DNA of 14,315 nt from CAZSDP01 sp964605665 (GCA_964605665.1 CAZSDP010000044.1:1-14315); one strand, 5' to 3'. Numbered from the stretch's first letter, positions 1 to 7,119 are shown. The notes: generated by a model not told the origin, from the sequence alone. Numbers and translations: made by a program.

Positions 1-1415
1 CCAAAAACCCACCCCCTGAGCAGCGGAATGATCTTCTCCATCGGTGACTCCCTGTCTCTTACCACTCGAATTGTTGTCGGGGTCCCCTGAAACAATTGAG
101 CTTCGGAGTGATTCGACGTCCATCGATAGCCGGTCACAGAAGAGGAGTCCCTCTCCAACTCGCACTCCACTGCGATCGCTCCGCCAGACTCGATCAATTT
201 GTTCACGATCAGTTCATTACCAACATCGATCAGCGCGGATGACTTATTGATGGGGTAAGGAGATATATCGACCACTTCTCCAATCACCGCTCCATCGTCT
301 TCCCGATCTGCGTTGGCAGGAGTCACCAAAACCTTGTCCCCGAGAGAGACCAGTCGACCATCCTTGATACTGAGATATGAGATGTTACGAAGGTCAGAAA
401 CAGAATCGGTCAGACCAACGGTGATCAGTGATTGCGCGGCTGTGACGGGGTGACCAATCTCTACGCCGATCTCCAACACTTGCCCCGCATATGGACTCAT
501 CACGATGGAGCTCTCTTGAAGCTGCAACTCGAGGCCGGAAATTCGATGTTGAAGCTGCTGGATCTCCATCGTTCTCTTGGCCTGTGCCAATGCAAGCTCA
601 TGCTCAGCGTGTTTGATTTTGAGTTCGTGGACCAAAATTTGCATTTCCAAGTCACCACTTTGGAAATCAAACTGTAACTGCTCACGCTGACGTCGGATGC
701 TCCCCATCTCTAGATCTTGAATTCGGAGATCGATGTTGGTGAGGTCGATTTTTGACTGAAGGATGGTACTTGTCGCCGCAAGTAACGACTCTTCTACGAC
801 GAGACCGTCCTTGCGGAGTGATTTGAGATTCTCGATCTGTACTTCCAGTTTCTCGACCAGTGAAATCATCCGTTCACGACTTGTTTGGAGTTGCTTCAGT
901 TGCTCCACTGCGTAGGCAGAGGCTCTTTCATCGGTGACCCGCGCCAATGTCCTCGAAAGTTTCAGTTCTTCGCGAATCTCTTCGCTTTGCTCAGAAATAA
1001 CTTTTGATTCTTCTTCGAGTCGTTTTGACTCCAACTGGGTAGACATAGCGTCGAAGTCTTGCAGTTCTATAAGCTGCTCTCGTGCTTGCTCTATTTCTTG
1101 TTGTTGCTGGGGTCGATCTAGCTCTGCAACAATATCACCAACTTCAATAAGCTGCCCGCGCACGACATGAAGGGTTCGGATCTCTCCTTCACCCGGTGCG
1201 TGAACGGCCTGTACTTTCCCGGGGTATACGAGCACACCAATCCCCTCGACGGTAACCGGAATGCTACTAAAGAAGGCCCACAGAACCACAAACCCAACCA
1301 AAAGTGTCAAAGCTGAAAGAAACAACCAAGCACCGGGCTTGACGATCAACAACATCTGATCGAGGCGGTCTGGATTCTGCATCCGCTCCAGTGCTTCTTT
1401 GCGGAAAATGCTCAA
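1..1415 (-). CDS. NHLM-type bacteriocin system secretion protein, HlyD family membrane fusion protein (3' end cut by window edge)
   Basis: The minus-strand frame is open from 1415 to the left edge, 471 codons with no stop. It begins LSIFRKEALERMQNPDRLDQ, the characteristic opening of NHLM HlyD-like secretion proteins. A membrane helix follows at about residues 31-53 (WLFLSALTLLVGFVVLWAFF). Then comes a lipoyl/barrel-sandwich half (VTVEGIGVLVYPGKVQAVHA, VHAPGEGEIRTLHVVRGQLI), a long coiled-coil hairpin (about 105-300, rich in Q, E, K, L), and the second lipoyl half (IVMSPYAGQVLEIGVEIGHP). The last visible residues, MEKIIPLLRGWVFG, resemble this family's C-terminus, so little is missing. The family links an inner-membrane peptidase/ABC transporter to the periplasm or outer membrane to export leader-cleaved peptides. 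The start is TTG at 1415, chosen because the family's N-terminal motif begins there and AAGGGGG lies 7 nt upstream; an internal ATG at residue 12 would lose that motif. It starts 2 bp after the cyclic-nucleotide-binding gene ends, so the two are probably co-transcribed. Confidence 0.88.
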   Translation of the reverse strand, partial: MSIFRKEALERMQNPDRLDQMLLIVKPGAWLFLSALTLLVGFVVLWAFFSSIPVTVEGIGVLVYPGKVQAVHAPGEGEIRTLHVVRGQLIEVGDIVAELDRPQQQQEIEQAREQLIELQDFDAMSTQLESKRLEEESKVISEQSEEIREELKLSRTLARVTDERASAYAVEQLKQLQTSRERMISLVEKLEVQIENLKSLRKDGLVVEESLLAATSTILQSKIDLTNIDLRIQDLEMGSIRRQREQLQFDFQSGDLEMQILVHELKIKHAEHELALAQAKRTMEIQQLQHRISGLELQLQESSIVMSPYAGQVLEIGVEIGHPVTAAQSLITVGLTDSVSDLRNISYLSIKDGRLVSLGDKVLVTPANADREDDGAVIGEVVDISPYPINKSSALIDVGNELIVNKLIESGGAIAVECELERDSSSVTGYRWTSNHSEAQLFQGTPTTIRVVRDRESPMEKIIPLLRGWVF

Positions 1416-1417
1416 CG

Positions 1418-1960
1418 CTAGGCCCCCTTGAGTTGATCGATGATCTGTCGGAAACGCGCGCCAGCCAGAGACAAGTTTTCCATAAGGTCTGGATCTATTT
1501 CATCGGGATCGACTTCATCAGCCTCGAGATCACCAGACTCAAAGCCAAAAGCCACCGTTGTGGATCTCAACCGTTGTGCGAGAAAAATACCGAGTGCCTT
1601 GTAAAAGCGTCCAGAAAAACCTTCATCACGATCGAGCTTCTGTAGCAGTAGATTCTTGGGGATCTGTAAAACTAGAGAAGATGCTAATGCGGTCACCGTC
1701 GCAATGGGCGGCCTAGAATCGAGTAGCGAAATTTCACCGATGATTTCGCCAGATTCGATTTTGAAAGGTTCCTGCTGCTTCTCTGACAACTGCACGCCGA
1801 GTTGACCGTCGATCAGAATATAGAGATTCTCAACAGCTTCTCCCTTTTGGATGACCACCTCACCAACAGCTAATTTTACCTTTGACCCGCTTCCGGTTAA
1901 CCATGCAATATCTTCATCCTTTAGCAGGCCAAGAATGTATAAAACGCGTCTCACGCTCAC
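1418..1960 (-). CDS. Single-domain cyclic-nucleotide-binding protein associated with the NHLM exporter
   Basis: 180 residues from GTG at 1960. Residues about 25-120 form a CRP-like cyclic-nucleotide-binding fold: VGEVVIQKGEAVENLYILID (beta roll), QLGVQL, and the phosphate-binding cassette region ESGEIIGEISLLDSRPPIAT. The usual cassette is GExxGExxLL...RxAT; here the Arg is followed by PP, so ligand binding is uncertain. There is no helix-turn-helix domain, so it is not a CRP/FNR transcription factor. The acidic tail ends LENLSLAGARFRQIIDQLKG-like (seen: MENLSLAGARFRQIIDQL), which I recall from small proteins next to bacteriocin-type transporters. A related family known from cyanobacterial NHLM loci has two such domains; this has one. 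Start choice: GTG at 1960 has AGGG directly beside it, while a second GTG at 1954 has GAGGGG 5 nt upstream and would begin with MRRVLYILGLL, so 1954 may be the true start. A stop lies in frame just upstream of 1960. Its role is presumably gating or regulating export. Confidence 0.8.
   Translation of the reverse strand: MSVRRVLYILGLLKDEDIAWLTGSGSKVKLAVGEVVIQKGEAVENLYILIDGQLGVQLSEKQQEPFKIESGEIIGEISLLDSRPPIATVTALASSLVLQIPKNLLLQKLDRDEGFSGRFYKALGIFLAQRLRSTTVAFGFESGDLEADEVDPDEIDPDLMENLSLAGARFRQIIDQLKGA
1423..1429 (-). promoter_or_regulatory. Ribosome binding site for the HlyD-like gene, inside the preceding gene
   Basis: The minus strand reads AAGGGGG, then 7 nt, then TTG at 1415. This site decides for the TTG start. 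It lies within the last codons of the cyclic-nucleotide-binding gene, which suggests translational coupling. Confidence 0.55.
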
Positions 1961-2307
1961 CCCTCACCATCATCAAAGTGAACCGACATTGGTCGGTCAC
2001 CAAATTTCACAATTTAGGACTGCATCTATTAGCAAATCTTGACGGCGATAATTCTCGAGAGCAGTCAAGTGTGCGTCGAGCAGCTCAATTGCTGGCCGAT
2101 ATAGAGCCTTCTGAATCTTAGGCGTTAGTTTCTTCCTTGAAATAGAGGATACGGGGTCCGTGCTTTAGAAAAAACCACTTTGTTAAACATGAATCGTGGC
2201 GTCACTTTAGTTATTCGACAAGAAGTCGACTGATCTCGACCAACGAGCCCAGCCAGAACCCGTCTTGTCATTCATTTGTAATAAAAGCTGTCCCGATCTT
2301 ACGCTGT
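1961..2307. other. 347-bp spacer between the acyl-ligase gene and the cyclic-nucleotide-binding gene
   Basis: No convincing gene. Besides the inverted repeat at 1982-1997, there is a weak 5-bp stem with a 5-nt loop at 2215-2229 (TCGAC/GTCGA) lacking a T-tract, so it is not a good terminator. A minus-strand frame of 55 sense codons runs from 2164 to a stop at 1997-1999. It lacks a normal start codon, although its translation is helix-like; it may be chance or a gene remnant. The spacer's length suggests that the two genes flanking it have separate promoters. Confidence 0.4.
1982..1997. promoter_or_regulatory. Perfect 6-bp inverted repeat upstream of the cyclic-nucleotide-binding gene
   Basis: ACCGAC, four bases (attg), then GTCGGT, centred about 30 bp upstream of the GTG at 1960. 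It could be an operator half-site pair or a 5'-leader hairpin. It is short enough to arise by chance, and no promoter elements are clear around it. Confidence 0.3.
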
Positions 2308-5300
2308 TCAGCAACTGAGTACTTGCAACAGACACTCTTTCATATGTTGGAGCATATGGCGCCGCAGATTTACGTCATCTAGCGAAGGGCGACTCGCGAT
2401 AAGCAGCTTCAGCTTCCCATCGATAAATTCGGTGTGGAGCTTGAGCTGATCTTGAAACAGGCGAGCCCAGGCCTGCCCGCGCTGCCCAACACCGAGTGGA
2501 GTGAAGAGAGGCCGCGCTCTCAACATCGAGTGTAGATTCCCCAATGAAGAAAAAGACAGGTCAGCAGCAGGCCACTGCTCCATCTGGCTTCGAATCTGCT
2601 CGTCGTCGCAGAGATGACGCAGCCAACCGTAGCTGATCCCAAGTTGGGGAACGGCCTTGATCCTCTGGCGGACCTGTTCGAGGCATTGTTTGGGGGTATC
2701 ACTCTTGGAAATCTCGAAAGTCAGTGGAAATTGGTAGAAGAGCCAGCCTGTGAGTTGTTGTACTGAACTCCCAATCTGAGGCTGACGGCCATGATGCTGC
2801 AAGCGAACACGGATTTGCTTCCGATCGGTCAGCTGCGACCAGCAGTGCAAAAAACCCGCTAAGAGAACATCGTGTTGCTGTTGCGCGGACGAAAAGCGCC
2901 TTTTGAATTGCTCGGTGATTTCGGCATCGAACAGCAATGAGCTGACCTTGTCTTCTTCCTCATCCAGCGCTTCGACCGGAGTTTTGGCGCCCTTAACTTT
3001 GACCCTATTTTCAGGAGGCTGGTCACTCATCCTTTCAGCATCTTCACGCCAGAACTCAAACTGTTGACGTACTTCGGGAGATTGAGCTTGTTGATTCTGA
3101 AAATGGGCCCACTGCCTATAGCTCTGCCGAGACCGAGTGAGGGTAGCCCTCTCCCCTCGCAGGAGCGATTTGTACGCTTGATCGAGTTGATGCAAGAACA
3201 CCGTCATTGAAATTCCATCGATGACCAGGTGATGGATAGAAATCATCAAGATTCCGCGCTGGAGTGGCCCTCGATCTAAGCACACGACTCTTGCCAGAGG
3301 CCCTGAAACGAGATCAAACTCCTTGCTGTTTTCTTTCTCGAAGGCCAGGCCAGCGTTCTTCCATTCGGATGGCGCTAGCTCACTCACATCTCGAACTTCG
3401 AACTCATACCGAGCGAGATCTGGGCGATAGGTCTGTTGCCATCGACCATCTTTCCGATCAAATCTGAGCGCAAAAGCTTGATGGGTTTCGAAGACTTGAG
3501 TCAGAGCTTCTTCCAGAAGTTCGAAATCAATCCCCGACAAGACTCGTAGATACGCAGTAATGGAAAAGGTGCCAACGTCTTCCAACTCTGGGCGGAGGAA
3601 TTCCGATTGCTGCGGTGAGAGAGGAACGATCTCACCAAAAGAAGGAGAATCGACTTGTGGGCTCGGTCTTGAAGCATTGAGACTGGATTGATCCGAGGTA
3701 CAGATACGATCAGAAATCAACTCAGCGAGCTGCTGAATCGTCATCTGAACATCGATGTTCGCGATTTCCAACGTGATCGAGAGATCGCTTTCGATCTGCA
3801 ATCCGACTTCGAATCGAGTGAGGGAGTCGAGCCCGAGAGCGCCCAGCGTTACCGACCCGTCATCGGGGAGTTGCGGTTCTTGCGCGTGCTTGACCAGCAG
3901 TCTCGACAAGTATTCGGTCAAGGCCTTGAGTCGATCACTCGGCGAGTATTCTTGTAAGTCGGTCTTCGCTGGCAACGGGGTAGAAATCGAACGAATCGTA
4001 TCTAGCACAACGCTCGAACTCTCATCCATCCCCGCAGATCCTGCAACTCGAGGCAGAGTATTCTTGGCGATGATCGCCCAGCTCTCAGTGCGATACGATG
4101 AACGACAGAGATGCCGTTGTATTTTACCGCTGGTGGTTCGTGCGAGAGCACCTGGTTTCAAGAGGATGACTGCCGTGGCATTGACCTGGTGTTCCGTTGC
4201 GAGAGCACTTCGAAGTTGTCGGATCACCTGATCTGCGTCGATGCTACTTCGTTTTTCACGTCGTATTTCGCAAGCGATCGCTAATTGCTCTTCGCCAGTT
4301 TCTGAGCCCTCGATGGAAAAAGCAGCACAACCATTCGGCTGTACTGCGTTGCATTCACGTTCGACAGTTTCTTCCAAATCATGGGGGTACAGATTGCGGC
4401 CTCGGATGATGATCAGATCCTTGATACGGCTGGTGATGTAGAGCTGTTCGCCGACTACGGCTCCCAGATCTCCGGTTCTGAGAAAGACCATCCTCTCAGA
4501 GGCCGATGAGGCTGCCATCCCGGTGAGCCGGCAAAAGGTCTCCTTCGTTTGCTCTTCTTGATTCCAGTAGCCACCTGCGACACTTGCACCGGCAAGACAG
4601 ATCTCGCCGATGGTTCCCTCAGGACACCGCGTTGTTGTCTCTGGGTCGATGATGGCGAGCGTATGATCAGAAATGACCATGCCACTGGAAACCAGGCGTC
4701 GCGCTGTCTCGTCCGTGGGGTCGACGGCAGCCAATTGGCCTTGTTCAATATCGCGTCTCGAGAAATGGCCAACCTTTGCCGGAGTCGCGATGTCGTTGCA
4801 GGCGACCAGCAGCGTCGCCTCTGCTAGGCCATAACATGGCATCCAACTTTGCCGACGGAAACCACACCGATTGAAAAGCTCGTAGAATCGATCGATCGTC
4901 GGTTCAAGAACCGTTTCAGCTCCGTTGAACGCGACCTCCCAATGACTCAAATCAAGCCGTCCGATATCTTCTTCGGTGACCTTCTCAACACATAGTTGGT
5001 ACGCGAAGTTGGGGGCTCCACCGACCGTGGCCTTGAAGTGACTCAGCCCTTCGAGCCACAACAGTGGTCGACGCAAGAATAGACTCGGCGCCATCAAAGC
5101 GGTAAAGCAACCGGAGTAAACCGTTTCGAGGATGCCTCCGATCAAACCCATGTCGTGATGGGGCGGCAGCCAAAAGCACGCTCGGGTATTGCCATCGATC
5201 CCGAACTTCTCGCGAATCTTCGCTAGGTTGTCCATCAATTGACGCTGCGACAGCATCACGCCTTTCGGCGATCCGGTCGATCCAGAGGTGTATTGCAAGA

Positions 5301-5898
5301 TACTGACGGCATCGAGCTCGCGAGCGATTTCGCGGTATTGGCCTGCGAGAGATGGTTCGATCAGATCGGTGGCAATCATCGGAAGTTCTTGTGTTCGACC
5401 ATCTGCAAGCTCGATCTCGGAGTGAACACTTTCTAGAGATTCCACTAACGTTGAGTCAGTCAAGATGATCGATGGCTGAGATTCTGTGATGAGCAATTCA
5501 AATCGGTCGGTGGCGGCGCTTTTTCTTTTGAAATGAGGAGGAATGGTCGGGATAGCGATGACACCGGCATAAAAACAACCGAACAGAGCATCGATGAAAT
5601 TGAGGCCAGCGGGATGAACCAGCAGCACACGTTCCCCGGCTCTAATACCGTTGGATTGCAAATGGGCGGCAATCGCTCGGGCATTTTGATCGAGTTGAGC
5701 AAAGTTGCGATGGAGCTGCGGAGCATCGTCGAGACCGACACCCCGGCCGGGATCCTCGCAAAGGAAGGTGAAGACCTTCTTCGACCCATCGATCTGCGCA
5801 TAGTGTTGTAGTACCGTCGCGAGATCAGAAGAGCTCCACAGATCTCGTCGCGCTGCAGCACTCGTCGCTGAAGGATTGAGTTCATCGGGAGAAGACAT
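2308..5898 (-). CDS. Fatty acyl-AMP ligase - acyl carrier - condensation domain fusion (FAAL-ACP-C)
   Basis: 1196 residues from ATG at 5898. FAAL domain, about 15-600: P-loop YTSGSTGSPKG (203-213), the FAAL-typical WLPPHHDMGLIGG (244-256), FNGAET, YGLAEATLL, RTGDLGAV (474-481), RIKDLIIIRGRNLYPHD, and the C-terminal lysine in TTSGKIQR (Lys592). Carrier domain, about 655-735: GALGLDSL with the phosphopantetheine serine at 692. Condensation domain, about 755-1196: VPLSPQQSEFL, and the intact catalytic motif HHLVIDG (889-895), with a DLSFSSLGNL motif late in the domain. The expected reaction is to adenylate a free fatty acid, load it on the carrier, and let the condensation domain acylate an amine. 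There is no amino-acid adenylation domain, second carrier or thioesterase, so the acceptor must come from elsewhere: a peptide, a carrier in another protein, or a free amine. The frame stays open upstream to a TTG at 5997 (33 more codons), but neither start has a strong ribosome binding site and ATG is preferred. It is divergent from the Nif11 precursor gene and on the same strand as the exporter genes. Confidence 0.9.
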   Translation of the reverse strand: MSSPDELNPSATSAAARRDLWSSSDLATVLQHYAQIDGSKKVFTFLCEDPGRGVGLDDAPQLHRNFAQLDQNARAIAAHLQSNGIRAGERVLLVHPAGLNFIDALFGCFYAGVIAIPTIPPHFKRKSAATDRFELLITESQPSIILTDSTLVESLESVHSEIELADGRTQELPMIATDLIEPSLAGQYREIARELDAVSILQYTSGSTGSPKGVMLSQRQLMDNLAKIREKFGIDGNTRACFWLPPHHDMGLIGGILETVYSGCFTALMAPSLFLRRPLLWLEGLSHFKATVGGAPNFAYQLCVEKVTEEDIGRLDLSHWEVAFNGAETVLEPTIDRFYELFNRCGFRRQSWMPCYGLAEATLLVACNDIATPAKVGHFSRRDIEQGQLAAVDPTDETARRLVSSGMVISDHTLAIIDPETTTRCPEGTIGEICLAGASVAGGYWNQEEQTKETFCRLTGMAASSASERMVFLRTGDLGAVVGEQLYITSRIKDLIIIRGRNLYPHDLEETVERECNAVQPNGCAAFSIEGSETGEEQLAIACEIRREKRSSIDADQVIRQLRSALATEHQVNATAVILLKPGALARTTSGKIQRHLCRSSYRTESWAIIAKNTLPRVAGSAGMDESSSVVLDTIRSISTPLPAKTDLQEYSPSDRLKALTEYLSRLLVKHAQEPQLPDDGSVTLGALGLDSLTRFEVGLQIESDLSITLEIANIDVQMTIQQLAELISDRICTSDQSSLNASRPSPQVDSPSFGEIVPLSPQQSEFLRPELEDVGTFSITAYLRVLSGIDFELLEEALTQVFETHQAFALRFDRKDGRWQQTYRPDLARYEFEVRDVSELAPSEWKNAGLAFEKENSKEFDLVSGPLARVVCLDRGPLQRGILMISIHHLVIDGISMTVFLHQLDQAYKSLLRGERATLTRSRQSYRQWAHFQNQQAQSPEVRQQFEFWREDAERMSDQPPENRVKVKGAKTPVEALDEEEDKVSSLLFDAEITEQFKRRFSSAQQQHDVLLAGFLHCWSQLTDRKQIRVRLQHHGRQPQIGSSVQQLTGWLFYQFPLTFEISKSDTPKQCLEQVRQRIKAVPQLGISYGWLRHLCDDEQIRSQMEQWPAADLSFSSLGNLHSMLRARPLFTPLGVGQRGQAWARLFQDQLKLHTEFIDGKLKLLIASRPSLDDVNLRRHMLQHMKECLLQVLSC

Positions 5899-6014
5899 GT
5901 CTTCAGCTGGCTTTCTCGCAACCGAATCGAATCGGTTTGCCGTAACCGTTGCCGTGATCGGAAGCTCGCCGTAGAGAACTCTTTCGCCACTCCTCAATCG
6001 GTCTCATAGGTCGA

Positions 6015-6078
6015 TAGCGCTACAGTTTCCCAGCGCTACAGTTTCCTAGCTCTACAGTTTCCCAGCGCTACAGTTGAG
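6015..6078. repeat. Four tandem 16-bp repeats with an AGCGCT palindrome, upstream of the FAAL gene
   Basis: Copies at 6015-6030, 6031-6046, 6047-6062 and 6063-6078. The consensus is (c/t)AGCGCTACAGTTTCC; copy 3 has AGCTCT, and copy 4 diverges in its last three bases. A partial fifth copy, AGCGCTACAG, stands alone at 6301-6310. The array begins 18 bp upstream of the possible TTG start and 117 bp upstream of the ATG start of the acyl-ligase gene. Regularly spaced copies of a palindromic core could bind a regulator. A simple slippage-generated repeat is equally possible. Confidence 0.75.
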
Positions 6079-6465
6079 CGATCGGTGGTCAATCTCTATA
6101 GAGGTGACATAAAGAATAGCACGTGGATCGGTCAAAACGACAGAATGCAATGATCGGAGCTCAGTCAGCATCGAGGTTCTGACTTCACCAAGAGAATCAG
6201 CCAGTCCGCCTGGAAAACCACCCGCAAGCTCAGCTCTCCGAGTTGAATCGAGATGGTCACCGCTGGAGGCGAGAAACACTGAGGAGGGGACGGCGCAAAG
6301 AGCGCTACAGTGGACTGGTATGTCATGAATGACTATACGTAAACCCCTGGCCGTACTTTGTTTTCGTTGGCAGATTTGGAATGACGAAGAGACATGAAGG
6401 CACTCCGTCTGTTCTCCCCTTGCTGAGGCCGATCAGCTCCATTATCTTGTATACGTTGAATGTTT
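6079..6465. other. Rest of the divergent spacer between the FAAL gene and the Nif11 precursor
   Basis: No credible gene in 387 bp. A 75-codon minus frame at 6052-6279 has no family resemblance, no ribosome binding site and runs into the 16-bp repeats. The region should hold the divergent promoters. The only other structure I see is the isolated AGCGCTACAG copy at 6301-6310. Confidence 0.4.
6106..6135 (-). promoter_or_regulatory. Weak promoter-like pair in front of the FAAL gene
   Basis: On the minus strand TTGACC (6130-6135) is followed 18 bp later by TATGTC (6106-6111). The -35 is good and the -10 is poor. If it is used, the 16-bp repeats at 6015-6078 lie in the early transcribed leader. 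Confidence 0.18.
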
Positions 6466-6501
6466 AGGCGGTCTCTCAGTTCTTCAAAATTCAGACCGCC
6501 T
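6466..6501 (+). promoter_or_regulatory. 9-bp perfect inverted repeat in the leader of the Nif11 precursor gene
   Basis: AGGCGGTCT (6466-6474) and AGACCGCCT (6493-6501) are exact reverse complements across an 18-base A/T-rich loop. The right arm ends 23 bp before the AAGGAGG ribosome binding site of the precursor. It is GC-rich and could form a 5'-UTR hairpin or serve as an operator. No T-tract follows, so a terminator is unlikely. Confidence 0.5.
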
Positions 6502-6524
6502 TGAATCGAAGGTCCGACGTGACC

Positions 6525-6531
6525 AAGGAGG
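6525..6531 (+). promoter_or_regulatory. Strong ribosome binding site of the Nif11 precursor
   Basis: AAGGAGG lies 5 nt before ATG at 6537. This near-perfect site fixes the start at 6537 rather than the TTG at 6501, which would add 12 residues and has no such site. Confidence 0.85.
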
Positions 6532-6536
6532 CCCGC

Positions 6537-6776
6537 ATGTCTATCGAACAAGCACAGGCGTTCAAAGACTTCACCGCGCAAAACGAAGCGATCCAAGAAG
6601 AAATCCTCTCGCTGGGTGGTATGCCCAGTGGGGCCTATCTGTCTGAGCTCGGTCGTCGTCACGGCTATGAATTTACCGCCGAAGAATCCGATACCGCCTG
6701 GGAAGTCGCCCAACAAGGTGAACTCTCCGAGTTTGAATTGGAAATGGTCTCCGGCGGCGATAAGTGCATGGGCTAA
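6537..6776 (+). CDS. Nif11-type leader peptide, putative RiPP precursor with a five-residue core
   Basis: 79 residues. It opens MSIEQAQAFKDFTAQNEAIQ, the Nif11-like leader pattern (MS-x-E-x-A-x-x-F). The middle, RRHGYEFTAEE (40-50), matches the typical AxxxGYxFTxEE segment, and the end, ELSEFELEMVSGG (62-74), matches the LSxxELxxVxGG cleavage region. The double glycine is at 73-74. What remains after cleavage is only DKCMG, with one Lys and one Cys. Leader peptides of this family guide modification enzymes and are removed by the peptidase domain of NHLM-type transporters; a fusion protein of that system lies 5 kb away at 1-1415. The gene points away from the acyl-ligase gene and shares its spacer. 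The core is far shorter than in well-known Nif11 products such as the prochlorosins. It could be a truly tiny core acylated on Lys, a truncated relic, or a leader acting in trans. No other precursor is visible in the window. Confidence 0.85.
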   Translation: MSIEQAQAFKDFTAQNEAIQEEILSLGGMPSGAYLSELGRRHGYEFTAEESDTAWEVAQQGELSEFELEMVSGGDKCMG

Positions 6777-7119
6777 GGGTATCGGGCGGCCCCAACGCAT
6801 CAGCACGCCCCGATTCACAGCATTGCCCGAGAAGCATTGCCCGAGAAGCATTGCCCGAGAAGCATTGCCCGAGAAGCATTGCCCGAGAAATATTGCCCGA
6901 GAAATCGAATCGGGTGCCTGCTCGGCGGATGACACAGCTCCGCGGATGATCGGGGCGCAGTCTCAGCCGGCGTCAGCGTTCAGGCCTTTGCCAACATCTT
7001 AGCGATCGAGTCCGATCAACTCGACAAGCCGCCCGCAGTGCTGGATTGCATTGCTGGATCGCAGTGAGGTCTCGCAGTGCGGGCCGCAGTCACTTCGTTG
7101 CCGATTTGCCAACCTTGAT
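6777..7119. other. Spacer after the Nif11 gene, apart from the tandem repeats
   Basis: No gene seen. An imperfect hairpin lies just after the precursor: ATCGGG-CG (6781-6788) pairs with CG-C-CCCGAT (6806-6814) with one bulged C and a 17-nt loop. It lacks a T-tract, so it is at best a weak terminator. The precursor's frame continues without stops for 51 codons past its TAA, to TGA at 6930-6932, largely because the 14-bp repeats contain no stops. Between about 7030 and 7090 the motif GCAGTG/GCAGTC recurs irregularly. Confidence 0.35.
6821..6904. repeat. Six tandem copies of a 14-bp repeat downstream of the Nif11 gene
   Basis: The unit is CATTGCCCGAGAAG, with copies starting at 6821, 6835, 6849, 6863, 6877 and 6891. 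Four are exact; the fifth ends in AAA, and the sixth starts with T and ends in AAA. The unit is not a multiple of three, so three units make a 14-residue repeat in any frame. It begins 45 bp after the precursor's stop codon. It has no obvious palindrome, and slippage is the likely origin. Confidence 0.9.

Noticed and set aside
2215..2229. Hairpin as terminator of the FAAL gene
   Set aside because: Only a 5-bp stem and no following T-tract on the transcribed strand.
3755..4231. 158-codon plus-strand frame opposite the FAAL gene
   Set aside because: Antisense to well-matched acyl ligase/carrier coding sequence; no family resemblance.
5460..5990. 176-codon minus-strand frame in the FAAL region
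   Set aside because: A different frame of the same strand covering the N-terminal FAAL domain; the composition is typical of a shadow frame.
6052..6279. 75-codon minus-strand frame as a second precursor, because it contains AGGFPGG
   Set aside because: It has no Nif11 or nitrile-hydratase leader features, no ribosome binding site, and the glycines lie near its N-terminal third rather than before a core.
6821..6904. The 14-bp repeat array as a CRISPR array
   Set aside because: Units are directly tandem with no spacers and no cas genes are nearby.
6333..6935. 200-codon minus-strand frame opposite the Nif11 gene
   Set aside because: It is the antisense shadow of the Nif11 gene and the stop-free 14-bp repeats; its translation is repetitive and matches no family.
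6616..7002. 128-codon plus-strand frame overlapping the Nif11 gene
   Set aside because: Out of frame with the clear Nif11 leader and kept open mainly by the repeats; no ribosome binding site.
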